Assembly: GCA_026400845.1 (NCBI GenBank)
Contig: JAPLOH010000135.1
Span: 1 to 34,930, forward strand
DNA from: Alphaproteobacteria bacterium
GTDB lineage: Bacteria > Pseudomonadota > Alphaproteobacteria > Acetobacterales > Acetobacteraceae
DNA length: 34,930 nt
Direction: 5' to 3'
Shown here: piece by piece, positions 1 through 7,845 of the stretch
Numbering within the stretch: position 1 is the first letter of the stretch
Layout of the letters: every line of letters starts with the position of its first letter
The notes under the pieces: model-generated
Database searches by the model: none
What the model was told of the DNA's origin: nothing
The model's input: only the letters and a program-made list of their open reading frames with translations
Translations under genes and position numbers: made by a program

Positions 1-746
1 CCGCTGGCCGCCAGCGCGCGGCCGAAATCCAGACGGTCGAGGGATTTGGGGGCGGGGCGGGTGAAGTAGGGGTTGGCCATCAGGCGGGCGAGCACGGCTT
101 GGTCGGGGGTGCCTTGGGCGGAGAGGGCGCCGTCGGCGTCGATGGGGAGGTTGGAGTGTTTGGCGGCCCAGTCATCGAGGGGGCCGTTGCCGGGGCCGGT
201 ATCGAAGGCCAATAGGCCGCCATGGGCGCCGATCCAGGTGATGTTGGCGACGCCACCGATGTTGAGGACCCCCAGCGGCTTTTCGAGGGGGATGGCGAGG
301 GCCTGGTGGAAGACGGGGACGAGGGGCGCGCCTTCGCCGCCGGCGGCGACATCGGCCGAGCGAAAATCCCACGCGACTTGGGTGTTGGTGGCGGCGGCGA
401 GGGCCGCGGCGTCGCCGATTTGCCAGGTGAAGCGGCGGTCGGGCTGGTGGAGGATGGTTTGGCCGTGGAAGCCGATGATGTCGGCGGGTTCGCCGATGGC
501 GGCGACGGCTTCGATGTGGCGCTGGGTGAGGCGGTCCGTCACGTCTTTCAGGAACGGGTCGGCGCGCTCGATGCTCGGTGCGAGGTCGAGCAGGCGGCGG
601 AGGTCGCCGCGCAGGGTGGCGTCGTAGGGGAGGGTGAGGGCGGGGCCGAAGCGGCCGATCGCGATGCCATCGGTCTCGATCCAGGCGGCGTCCACCCCGT
701 CGAGCGAGGTGCCGCTCATGAGGCCGATGGTGCGGAGCATTTTCAT
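1..746 (-). CDS. anmK: Anhydro-N-acetylmuramic acid kinase, 3' part cut off by window edge
   Basis: Phosphorylates and opens 1,6-anhydro-N-acetylmuramic acid to MurNAc-6-phosphate during cytoplasmic recycling of cell-wall fragments. About 248 residues are visible of a family usually near 370, so the C-terminal third lies outside the window. The start at 746 reads MKMLRTIGLMSGTSLDGVDA, with the family's ATP-site GTSLDGVD near residues 12-19; GFHGQT, NIGGVANIT and FDTGPGN follow in order. An AAAGGA Shine-Dalgarno lies six bases before this ATG, which favours it over the ATG at 740. The gene is divergent from tyrS with only 51 bp between the starts, so the promoters must lie in that gap or overlap the genes. 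Identification is firm from the motifs. Confidence 0.95.
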   Translation of the reverse strand, partial: MKMLRTIGLMSGTSLDGVDAAWIETDGIAIGRFGPALTLPYDATLRGDLRRLLDLAPSIERADPFLKDVTDRLTQRHIEAVAAIGEPADIIGFHGQTILHQPDRRFTWQIGDAAALAAATNTQVAWDFRSADVAAGGEGAPLVPVFHQALAIPLEKPLGVLNIGGVANITWIGAHGGLLAFDTGPGNGPLDDWAAKHSNLPIDADGALSAQGTPDQAVLARLMANPYFTRPAPKSLDRLDFGRALAAS

Positions 747-797
747 GAGGGGTCCTTTGTGGTAGCTGGCAGGCCGCTCAAGACCGGAAACATCACC

Positions 798-2042
798 ATG
801 CCCACCGCCGAATTCCTCCATGAAGCGCGCGCCCGCGGCTTCGTTTTCCAGTGCACCGACGACGAGGGGCTCGAATCGGCCCTGAAGTCCGGCGTGGTCT
901 CGGGGTATATCGGGTTCGACTGCACGGCGGACAGCCTGCATGTCGGCAGCATGGTGTCCTTGATGCTGCTGCGGCTGATGCAGCGGTATGGGCATCGGCC
1001 TATGCCGCTGATCGGCGGCGGCACCACCAAGATCGGTGACCCCTCGTTCCGCGAGGAGGCACGGCAGTTGCTGACCGATGAGCAGATCGAGCTCAACAAG
1101 GCCGGCATCCGCAAGAATATCGAGAAGCTGATGCATTTCGGCGATGGCCCGACGGACGCCATCATGCCCGATAACGCCGAATGGCTGGAGGAGCTCAGCT
1201 ATATCCGCCTGCTGCGCGAGGTCGGCGTGCATTTCTCGGTCAACCGGATGCTCGGGTTTGACAGCGTGAAATCGCGGCTGGAGCGGGAGCAGGGGTTGAC
1301 GTTCCTGGAGTTCAACTACTCCATTTTGCAGAGCTATGATTTCCGCGAGTTGAACCGTCGCTACGGCGTCACCCTGCAAATGGGCGGGTCGGACCAATGG
1401 GGCAACATCGTCTCCGGCATCGATCTCTGCCGTCGCACCGACGGCAAGACGGTGTTCGGCCTCACCACGCCCCTGATCGCCACCGCCTCGGGCGCCAAAA
1501 TGGGCAAGACGGCCAAGGGCGCAGTGTGGCTCTCGGAGGACCGGGTGCCGGTGTTCGACTACTGGCAGTACTGGCGCAACACCGAGGACGCCGATGTTGG
1601 CCGCTTCCTCAAGCTGTTCACCGACCTGCCGCTCAGCGAGATCGCGCGCCTTGAGGCCCTCGGCGGCGCCGAGATCAATGAGGCCAAGAAGATCCTCGCC
1701 ACCGAAGCCACCGCCATCCTGCACGGCCGCGCCAAAGCCGAGGCGGCGGCGGAGACGGCCCGCGCCCAGTTTGAGGGCGGTGGGGGTGGTGGCGATGTGC
1801 CCGTGGTGACGATCTCGGCCGCCGAACTCGTCGATGGCGGTGTGGCGGCCTTCCGCCTTCTGGCACTCGCCGGGCTGGTCGCCAGCAACGCCGAGGGCCG
1901 GCGGCTCATCCGTGGCGGCGGCGCCCGCATCGAGGATGCGGCGGTGAAGGACGAGGCCCTGGTGGTCGATGAGGCGGCGCTGCGCCAGGGCGTGCGGATA
2001 TCCCAGGGGCGCAAACATCACCGCCTGGTGCGGATAGGGTAG
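798..2042 (+). CDS. tyrS: Tyrosyl-tRNA synthetase
   Basis: Charges tRNA-Tyr in the cytoplasm. The protein has 414 residues, normal for the bacterial TyrRS family. The class-I HIGH signature appears as HVGS at residues 48-51, the KMSKS loop as KMGKT at 234-238, and the tyrosine-site stretch QMGGSDQWGN lies between them. The C-terminal 60-70 residues look like the S4 RNA-binding domain. The ATG at 798 starts MPTAEFLHEARARGF, which matches the usual start of the family; the open frame extends much further upstream, but that extension is antisense to anmK and has no family resemblance. The next gene starts 11 nt after the stop, so read-through into the nitrile hydratase-like genes is possible. 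Confidence 0.97.
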   Translation: MPTAEFLHEARARGFVFQCTDDEGLESALKSGVVSGYIGFDCTADSLHVGSMVSLMLLRLMQRYGHRPMPLIGGGTTKIGDPSFREEARQLLTDEQIELNKAGIRKNIEKLMHFGDGPTDAIMPDNAEWLEELSYIRLLREVGVHFSVNRMLGFDSVKSRLEREQGLTFLEFNYSILQSYDFRELNRRYGVTLQMGGSDQWGNIVSGIDLCRRTDGKTVFGLTTPLIATASGAKMGKTAKGAVWLSEDRVPVFDYWQYWRNTEDADVGRFLKLFTDLPLSEIARLEALGGAEINEAKKILATEATAILHGRAKAEAAAETARAQFEGGGGGGDVPVVTISAAELVDGGVAAFRLLALAGLVASNAEGRRLIRGGGARIEDAAVKDEALVVDEAALRQGVRISQGRKHHRLVRIG

Positions 2043-2053
2043 GGGAGGCGACA

Positions 2054-2368
2054 ATGGAAAAAGACGAACTGCCACGGGCCATGCACGACATGGGCGGCGT
2101 CTCCAAGTTCATGTGTGATCCCGTCGACACCGAGCCCCACGCGCTGACCGATTTCGACCGCGAGGTCGACGCGATCCGCCAGCTGCTCGGCATGCGCAAG
2201 GTGATGTCGGTCGACGAGATGCGCCGGGCGATCGAGGCCATCCCGGAGGGCCAGTATCTCCGCATGTCCTATTACCAGCGCTGGATGCGCTCCATCACCG
2301 ACAACATGCTCGCCCGTGGCGTCTTCACCGAGGAAGAACTCCGCGCCGCCCTGGAGCAGGCCGGATGA
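2054..2368 (+). CDS. Nitrile hydratase/thiocyanate hydrolase-type beta subunit, N-terminal half as a separate protein
   Basis: A 104-residue protein that corresponds to the helical N-terminal half of nitrile hydratase beta. HDMGGVSKF at residues 11-19 matches the HDTGG/HDMGG start of beta chains, and the segment around YYQRWMRSITDNMLARGVFT matches the beta helix that ends in an EEL motif. Standard beta chains are about 220 residues; the C-terminal half is the next gene, which overlaps by 4 nt (ATGA). Splitting of beta into two polypeptides is known from thiocyanate hydrolase and from toyocamycin nitrile hydratase. Activator proteins of cobalt nitrile hydratases also resemble this domain, so a dual subunit/activator role is possible. 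The family is clear; the substrate is not. Confidence 0.85.
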   Translation: MEKDELPRAMHDMGGVSKFMCDPVDTEPHALTDFDREVDAIRQLLGMRKVMSVDEMRRAIEAIPEGQYLRMSYYQRWMRSITDNMLARGVFTEEELRAALEQAG

Positions 2369-2646
2369 TCGCCCCGGGTACTAAAGTAAGGGTGAAGCTC
2401 GACTGGCCGGAAACCCGCGGCCCCTGCCACATCCGCACGCCCCATTACGTGCGCGGCGAGACCGGTGTGGTGGAGCGCCATCTCGGCAACTTCCCCAACC
2501 CGGAGGACCTCGCCTTCGCCCGGCCCGCCGCGGTGAAGGCGCTGTATCACGTGCGGTTCGACCCCAAGCCCTTCTGGAAGGAGGGCGTGGCGCCGGAGGA
2601 ACTGGTGATCGAGATCTTCGAGCATTGGCTGGAGGAAGCGGCATGA
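2365..2646 (+). CDS. Nitrile hydratase/thiocyanate hydrolase-type beta subunit, C-terminal half as a separate protein
   Basis: A 93-residue protein equivalent to the C-terminal SH3-like barrel of nitrile hydratase beta (or the alpha chain of thiocyanate hydrolase). It begins with APGTKVRVKLDWPETRG and contains HIRTPHYVRGETGVVERHLG at about 29-48, the R-x-P-x-Y-x-R-x-x-x-G pattern of the family, then ALYHVRFDPKPFWKEG near 65-80, the counterpart of the YTVAF-x-x-x-x-LW segment. It overlaps the genes on both sides by 4 nt, which implies translational coupling and equal output of the three chains. The size and content leave little doubt about the family. The reaction could be hydration of a nitrile or hydrolysis of thiocyanate. 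Confidence 0.85.
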   Translation: MIAPGTKVRVKLDWPETRGPCHIRTPHYVRGETGVVERHLGNFPNPEDLAFARPAAVKALYHVRFDPKPFWKEGVAPEELVIEIFEHWLEEAA

Positions 2647-3227
2647 GCGACATTCTGGAAATCCCGTCCGACCGTCTGCTCGCCGCCGTGCGCGGCCTGC
2701 TGGTGGCCAAGGGGGTGATGACCACCGATGAGATCGCCGAGCGCATCCGCATCACCGATGGCGGCTCCCCCGCGCAAGGCGCGCGCATGGTCGCCAAGGC
2801 CTGGACCGACCCCGAATACAAGGCGCTCTTGCTGCGCGACGGCACCGCGGCGGCCGAAATGCTCGCCATCCCCATGCGCGGCCTGCCCCCGCTCGGCGTG
2901 CTGGAGGATACGGCGGAGGTCCACAACCTCGTCGTCTGCACCCTCTGCTCCTGCTACCCGCGCGCCGTGCTGGGCTACCCGCCCTTCTGGTTCAAATCCG
3001 CCGCCTATCGGGCGCGGGCGGTGCGCGATCCGCGCGGCCTGATCGGCGAATGGGGCACCGTGCTGCCCGAGGGCGTGAAGCTGCGCGTGGTCGACAGCAC
3101 GGCGGATTACCGCTGGATGGTGCTGCCCCGCCGGCCCGAGGGCACCGAGGGCTGGAGCGAGGAACAACTCGCCGCCATCGTCCGCGAAGGCGACATGATC
3201 GGGGTGACGATCCCATCGATTGCATGA
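2643..3227 (+). CDS. Nitrile hydratase alpha / thiocyanate hydrolase gamma-type catalytic subunit
   Basis: The metal-bearing subunit, 194 residues (alpha chains are usually about 200). The claw motif C99-T-L-C102-S-C104 is present; threonine in the second position is typical of the cobalt type, and the second and third cysteines are the ones oxidised to sulfinic and sulfenic acid in the family. Downstream, YPPFWFKSAAYRARAVRDPR and the VLPRRPEGTEGWSEEQL segment are typical alpha-chain sequence. After the claw the chain reads YPRAVLGYPP where many nitrile hydratases have TPWPVLGLPP, so the pocket may differ. The ATG at 2643 overlaps the previous stop and is preferred to an upstream TTG. No recognisable metal-insertion activator or nitrilase follows; amidase-type genes appear only far away at 28.8-30.3 kb. 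Confidence 0.9.
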   Translation: MSDILEIPSDRLLAAVRGLLVAKGVMTTDEIAERIRITDGGSPAQGARMVAKAWTDPEYKALLLRDGTAAAEMLAIPMRGLPPLGVLEDTAEVHNLVVCTLCSCYPRAVLGYPPFWFKSAAYRARAVRDPRGLIGEWGTVLPEGVKLRVVDSTADYRWMVLPRRPEGTEGWSEEQLAAIVREGDMIGVTIPSIA

Positions 3228-3237
3228 GGGCGATACC

Positions 3238-4983
3238 GTGAGGCGCCTCGCCGCGCTGCTGGTGCTGGCGTTTGCCGGCCCGGTGATGGCCGCCTCGCCA
3301 CCGGCGGTGGAGGCGGCGAACGGGATGGTGGTCTCGTCGCAGCATCTCGCCTCCGAGGCCGGGCTCGAGATGCTGAAGCGCGGCGGCAACGCGGTGGATG
3401 CGGCGGTGGCGGTCGGCTACGCGCTGGCGGTGGTGAACCCCTGCTGCGGCAATATCGGCGGCGGCGGCTTCATGACCCTGCATCTCGCCGATGGGCGGGA
3501 TGTCTTCCTCGATTTCCGCGAAACCGCCCCGGCGGCCGCGACGCGGGACATGTATCTCGATGCCGCCGGCAACGTGCTGCCCGGCGCCAGTCTGGTCGGC
3601 TGGCGCTCGGTCGGCGTGCCCGGCACGGTGCTGGGGATGGAGACCGCACTGGTGAAATACGGCAGCCTGCCGCGCGCGGTGGTGATGGAGCCCGCCATCC
3701 GCCTCGCCCGCGCCGGCTTCGTGCTGACCCGCGGCGACACCGATATTCTCGACTATCGCGCCCAGGCCTTCCGCGCCCGGCCCGACCTCGCGCGCGTGTT
3801 CCTGCGCCCGGATGGCGGCGCCCTGCAGCCGGGCGACCGCATGGTGCAGGCCGACCTCGCCGACACGCTGGCCGCCATTGCCGCGGAGGGGGCGCCCGCC
3901 TTCTACGCCGGGCGTATCCCCGCCGCCATCGAGGCGGCTGCGAAGGCCGCCGGCGGGATCATCACCGCCGCCGATTTCACGGCCTATCGGGTGAATGAAA
4001 CCGCGCCGCTCACCTGCACGTATCGCGGTCACGTGTTTCTCTCGGCCCCACCACCCTCCTCGGGCGGCGCGGCGATGTGCGAAATCCTCAACATCATCGA
4101 AGGCTATGATTTGCGGGCGATGGGGTTCCGCTCCGCACAGTCGGTGCACGTGATCACCGAGGCGATGCGCCACGCCTTTCTCGACCGCAACACCTACCTG
4201 GGTGACCCCGCCTTCGTCGCCAATCCGCTGGAGCGGCTGTTGTCGAAGGACTACGCCGCCGCCATCCGCGCCAAAATCGGCCCCCGCGCCACCCCGTCGC
4301 GGGACCTGGGGCCGGGCGTGGCGCCGCACGAAAAGACCGAGACCACGCATTATTCGGTGGTCGATAAGGCGGGCAACGCCGCCGCCGTTACCTACACCAT
4401 CAACGGCGCCTTCGGGGCGCTGGTGATGGCGCCTGGCGCGGGCTTTCTGCTCAATGACGAGATGGATGATTTCACCATCAAGCCCGGCGTCGCCAATGGG
4501 TTCGGCCTGGTGCAGGGCGCCGCCAACGCCATCGCCCCCGGCAAGCGCCCGCTCTCCTCGATGGCGCCGACGCTGGTGACGCGGGATGGCCGCATCTTCC
4601 TGGTGCTGGGCTCGCCCGGCGGCTCGCGCATCATCACCATCACGCTGCTGACCGCGCTGAACATTATCGATTACGGGATGGAGCCGCAGGAGGCGGTGAA
4701 CGCGCCGCGCTTTCACCACCAATGGCTGCCGGATGAACTCGTTATCGAAACCCGCGGCCTCTCGCCCGATACTGAGGCGCTGTTGCTGGGGATGGGCCAC
4801 AAGATCACCACCCAGCGCCCCTGGGGCGCGGCCGAGGTGATCGCGGTCGGCCCGGCGCGGGCGAGCCAGGCGGCCGCCGCTGGCTCAGGCGGCGATGCCG
4901 CGATGTCCGGCCGGATGCGCCCCGGCCTGTTCTATGGCGCCAATGACGACCGCCGGCCGGCAGGCGCGGCGCTGGGCTACTAA
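3238..4983 (+). CDS. ggt: Gamma-glutamyltransferase (glutathione hydrolase), exported
   Basis: Hydrolyses or transfers the gamma-glutamyl group of glutathione and its conjugates, acting outside the cytoplasmic membrane after self-cleavage into two chains. With the GTG start at 3238 the protein has 581 residues and begins with a signal peptide (MRRLAALLVL, hydrophobic to about residue 15, cut near AMAAS-like residues 17-20). The self-cleavage/nucleophile site is T369 in the TTHYSVVD motif, giving a small subunit of about 213 residues; the glutamate-binding arginine is R94 in DFRETAP, and PLSSMAPT and GSPGGSRI near 438-464 are the other conserved blocks. The GTG is preferred to a TTG at 3220 because it gives a clean signal peptide and leaves a 10-nt spacer after the alpha-subunit gene. 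Confidence 0.95.
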   Translation: MRRLAALLVLAFAGPVMAASPPAVEAANGMVVSSQHLASEAGLEMLKRGGNAVDAAVAVGYALAVVNPCCGNIGGGGFMTLHLADGRDVFLDFRETAPAAATRDMYLDAAGNVLPGASLVGWRSVGVPGTVLGMETALVKYGSLPRAVVMEPAIRLARAGFVLTRGDTDILDYRAQAFRARPDLARVFLRPDGGALQPGDRMVQADLADTLAAIAAEGAPAFYAGRIPAAIEAAAKAAGGIITAADFTAYRVNETAPLTCTYRGHVFLSAPPPSSGGAAMCEILNIIEGYDLRAMGFRSAQSVHVITEAMRHAFLDRNTYLGDPAFVANPLERLLSKDYAAAIRAKIGPRATPSRDLGPGVAPHEKTETTHYSVVDKAGNAAAVTYTINGAFGALVMAPGAGFLLNDEMDDFTIKPGVANGFGLVQGAANAIAPGKRPLSSMAPTLVTRDGRIFLVLGSPGGSRIITITLLTALNIIDYGMEPQEAVNAPRFHHQWLPDELVIETRGLSPDTEALLLGMGHKITTQRPWGAAEVIAVGPARASQAAAAGSGGDAAMSGRMRPGLFYGANDDRRPAGAALGY

Positions 4984-4995
4984 AGGAGACACGCG

Positions 4996-5826
4996 ATGAC
5001 CGATATTCCCGCCAAACCCGTTCTGCTCACCGGCGCGTCCGGCAATCTCGGCCGCCACCTCGCCAAGTCCCTCGCCGCCAAGGGCTGGACGCTGGTGCTG
5101 ACCGACATCGTCCCCTTCCCGGACCCGCTGCCCCCCGGCGCCAGCTTCACCAAGGCCGACCTCAATGACGGGGTGACCATCCTGCGCCTCGCCACTGGCT
5201 GCGGCATGATCCTGCATTTCGGCGGCGTCTCCACCGAGCAGCCCTTCGAGGACGTGCTGGGCCCCAATATCCGCGGCCTCTACCACATCTACGAGGCGGC
5301 ACGGCGCGAGGGTGCGCGGGTGCTGTTCGCTTCCTCCAACCACTCGATCGGCTTCCACGAACGCGACACGCCGCTCGATGACGACTGCCAGTTCATGCCG
5401 GACGGCTATTACGGCCTGTCCAAGGCCTATGGCGAGCTGATGGGCCGGATGTACTGGTTCAAGCACGGGGTGGAGAACGTCAACGTCCGCATCGGCTCCA
5501 GCTTCCCCGAGCCGATCGACGCGCGAATGCTCTCGACCTGGCTGAGCTACGACGACCTCTCTCGCCTCTGCGCCGCCGCGACCCTGGCGGACAAGACCGA
5601 AAGCTGCGTCATCTGGGGCGCCTCCGCCAATAGCCGTACCTATTGGCGCGGCGATGCGCGTTCGAAACTCGGCTGGTTGCCCGCCGACAGCGCCGACCCC
5701 TTCGCCGGCCAGATGGCGGGTAAGGTGAGCGGCAACCCGGTGCAGGAACGCTACCAGGGCGGCGGCTACACGGTGATGGACTACACACGCAAAACCCCGC
5801 CGCCGGGCAAGCTGTTCGACCGCTGA
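4996..5826 (+). CDS. Uronate dehydrogenase-like NAD-dependent SDR
   Basis: Extended short-chain dehydrogenase of 276 residues. It has the Rossmann motif TGASGNLG at 12-19, the ASSNHSIGF segment around the catalytic serine (112-120), and Y139-G-L-S-K143 as the catalytic Y-x3-K pair. The block order, including HFGGVSTEQPFEDVL, the RIGS stretch, the RMLSTWLSYDDL segment and VIWGASAN, follows Agrobacterium uronate dehydrogenase as I recall it, an enzyme that oxidises galacturonate and glucuronate to aldarolactones in the cytoplasm. Neither a uronate isomerase nor an aldarate-pathway gene is seen beside it, so the physiological substrate is inferred only from family resemblance. Spacers are 12 nt upstream and 25 nt downstream, with an AGGAG ribosome site before the next gene. 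Confidence 0.8.
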   Translation: MTDIPAKPVLLTGASGNLGRHLAKSLAAKGWTLVLTDIVPFPDPLPPGASFTKADLNDGVTILRLATGCGMILHFGGVSTEQPFEDVLGPNIRGLYHIYEAARREGARVLFASSNHSIGFHERDTPLDDDCQFMPDGYYGLSKAYGELMGRMYWFKHGVENVNVRIGSSFPEPIDARMLSTWLSYDDLSRLCAAATLADKTESCVIWGASANSRTYWRGDARSKLGWLPADSADPFAGQMAGKVSGNPVQERYQGGGYTVMDYTRKTPPPGKLFDR

Positions 5827-5851
5827 TCCGCCCTTCCCAGGAGACACCGCG

Positions 5852-6250
5852 ATGACCGCCATTCCCGAAGCCTATCTCGACCTCGTCACCACCAAGGCGC
5901 CGCTCGCCCATCTCGCCACCATCATGAAGGACGGCAGCCCGCAGGTGACGCCGATATGGTTCGACTATACCGGGGGGCTGATCCGGGTGAACTCCGCCAA
6001 GGGGCGCGTGAAGTCCCGCAACATGGCCGAAGGGGCCAAGGTGGCGCTTTCCATCGTCGATCCCGACAACGGCTACCGCTACATCCAGATCCGCGGCACC
6101 GTGACCAAGGTGACCGAGGAAGGCGGCGATGCGCATATCGATTCGCTCGCCAAGAAATATCTTGGGCTCGACTCCTATCCCTATCGTTCGCCCACCGAGA
6201 CCCGGCTGATGTTCGAAATCACGCCCTCCTCCGTGCAAGTGATGGGCTAA
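5852..6250 (+). CDS. PPOX-class flavin/F420-binding oxidoreductase
   Basis: A 132-residue split-barrel protein of the pyridoxamine-phosphate-oxidase-like superfamily. The start LAHLATIMKDGSPQVTPIWFDY and the core RVNSAKGRVKSRNM (about 49-62), followed by VALSIVDPDNGYRYIQIRGTV, match the group usually labelled PPOX class F420-dependent. Length is normal for that group. Members bind FMN, F420 or haem, and sequence alone does not decide which. The LLM oxidoreductase gene begins 4 nt after its stop, so the two are probably co-expressed. The window contains no F420 biosynthesis gene, therefore the cofactor remains open. Confidence 0.85.
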   Translation: MTAIPEAYLDLVTTKAPLAHLATIMKDGSPQVTPIWFDYTGGLIRVNSAKGRVKSRNMAEGAKVALSIVDPDNGYRYIQIRGTVTKVTEEGGDAHIDSLAKKYLGLDSYPYRSPTETRLMFEITPSSVQVMG

Positions 6251-6254
6251 GGCG

Positions 6255-7157
6255 ATGAAGGTTCAGATCGGCGTCAACCTGCCGCTGTCCGACCTCGGTG
6301 GGGCGCCCGAGACCGCGCGGGACTTTACCCAAATGGCCGAGGCGCTGGGCTACGACCACGTCATGCTGGCCGATCACGTGCTCGGCGTGAACGTGGCGAG
6401 CCGGCCGGACTGGGGCAATCGCAACACCTCGGCCGATTTGTTCCATGACCCTTTCGTGCTGTTCGGCTTCCTCGCCGCCTGCACGAAATCCATCGGCTTT
6501 TCTACGCAGGTGCTCATCCTCGCCCAGCGCCAGGCCGCGCTGGTGGCCAAGCAGGCGGCTTCGGTGGATGTGCTGAGCGGTGGCGGACGGTTCCGCCTCG
6601 GCGTCGGGGTGGGTTGGAACGAGGCGGAGTTCGTCGGCCTCAACGAGAACTTCCGCAACCGCGGCAAGCGCTCCGAGGAACAGGTGCAGGTGATGCAGGC
6701 GCTGTGGGCGCAGGAGCACGTCACCTTCAACGGCAAGTACCACACCATCCCCGATGCCGGCATCAACCCGCTGCCGGTGCATCGGCGCATCCCCGTGTGG
6801 TTCGGCGGCCACCACGACGCCACCATCGAGCGGATCGCCAAGTACGGCGACGGCTGGATGATGCTGGCCCATCCCGTGGAGAGCGCCGGCGCCGAGTTCG
6901 ACCGGCTGCGCCGCGCCACCGAGGCGGCCGGGCGCGATCCGGCTTCGATCGGGCTGGAGGTTTGGACCTCGACGGGCACCGGCACCGAGGCCGACTGGCG
7001 GGCCGAGTTCGCCGCCTGGAAGAAGCTGGGGGTGACCCATGTCACGCTGAACACCACGTTCAGCCGTGGCTTGCACAAGCGCATATCCGGCCGCACCTAT
7101 GCCGATCACCAGGAAGCGGTGCGCCGCTACATCGCCGCGGTGGCCGACCTCGCCTGA
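6255..7157 (+). CDS. LLM-class (luciferase-like) flavin-dependent oxidoreductase
   Basis: A 300-residue TIM-barrel monooxygenase or dehydrogenase of the luciferase-like family. MKVQIGVNLPLSDLGG and AEALGYDHVMLADHVLG at the N-terminus, the QAASVDVLSGGGRFRLGVGVGWNEAEF block (about 97-123) and PVWFGGHHDATIERIAKYGDGW (about 182-203) are hallmarks of the F420-type LLM subgroup. Proteins of this subgroup use FMN or F420 and act on very different substrates, so no substrate is assigned. It lies directly after the PPOX gene and 4 nt before the DUF1194 gene, as part of a single + strand run. Start ATG at 6255 has GGCG just before it, a weak ribosome site, in keeping with coupling to the previous gene. 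Confidence 0.85.
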   Translation: MKVQIGVNLPLSDLGGAPETARDFTQMAEALGYDHVMLADHVLGVNVASRPDWGNRNTSADLFHDPFVLFGFLAACTKSIGFSTQVLILAQRQAALVAKQAASVDVLSGGGRFRLGVGVGWNEAEFVGLNENFRNRGKRSEEQVQVMQALWAQEHVTFNGKYHTIPDAGINPLPVHRRIPVWFGGHHDATIERIAKYGDGWMMLAHPVESAGAEFDRLRRATEAAGRDPASIGLEVWTSTGTGTEADWRAEFAAWKKLGVTHVTLNTTFSRGLHKRISGRTYADHQEAVRRYIAAVADLA

Positions 7158-7161
7158 GCCA

Positions 7162-7800
7162 ATGGAGCCGGTCGACCTCGCGCTGATCCTGGCCCTAGAC
7201 TGCTCGGCCAGCGTCAACCTCGGCGAGTTCATGCTGATGACCACGGGTTGCGCCGCCGCGCTGCGCGACCCCGATGTCATCTCGGGACTGACCGGCGGGT
7301 CGCTCGGCGGCACGCTTGCCGCGTTGCTGCTGTGGTCCGGCCCCGGCGCGCAGGAGGTGATGGTGGAGTGGACGCGGATCGGCTCGGCCGCCGAGCTCGA
7401 TGCCTTCGCCCGCGCGGTGGAGGACGTGCCGCGCGTGCTGCCGGCCGGCACCACGGCGATCGGCGAGGCGCTGCGGGCCTGCCTGGCCTTGCTCGCCGCC
7501 GCGCCCACCGAGGCGCGGCGGATCGTGGTCGATCTCGTCGGCGATGGGCGCAGCAACGCGGGTATCGACCCCGAGCCGGTGCGGGACCTGCTGGTCGGCG
7601 CCGGGGTGACCATCAACGGGCTTTGCGTGCTGCACGAGGAGCCCGATTTGCTGGAGAGCTATCGGCGCGAGGTGATCGGCGGCCCCGGCGCGTTTGCCGT
7701 GCCATGCCAGGATTTCTCGGGTTTCGCTGACGCGATGCGGCAGAAACTCACCCGCGAGATCGCTGCCGCCCGGGGCTATCCGGGCGGCGCGGTGGTGTGA
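7162..7800 (+). CDS. DUF1194 / von Willebrand factor A-like protein
   Basis: A 212-residue protein built on a vWA fold. The metal-ion-dependent adhesion motif is visible as D13-C-S15-A-S17, with the later GTTAIGEAL threonine and the VDLVGDGRSNAG aspartate completing the usual MIDAS set. The sequence matches DUF1194, a family of unknown role in Alphaproteobacteria. Most members that I know of carry a secretion signal before the vWA domain; here the first beta-strand starts at residue 4 with no signal, so this copy looks cytoplasmic. The start ATG at 7162 comes 4 nt after the LLM stop. An upstream in-frame ATG at 7066 would lie inside the LLM gene and is less likely. Confidence 0.8.
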   Translation: MEPVDLALILALDCSASVNLGEFMLMTTGCAAALRDPDVISGLTGGSLGGTLAALLLWSGPGAQEVMVEWTRIGSAAELDAFARAVEDVPRVLPAGTTAIGEALRACLALLAAAPTEARRIVVDLVGDGRSNAGIDPEPVRDLLVGAGVTINGLCVLHEEPDLLESYRREVIGGPGAFAVPCQDFSGFADAMRQKLTREIAAARGYPGGAVV

Positions 7801-7845
7801 CCATGCAGTGGAGTGGGGACGAAGGAAAGCCGTCGCCCCAGGAGG

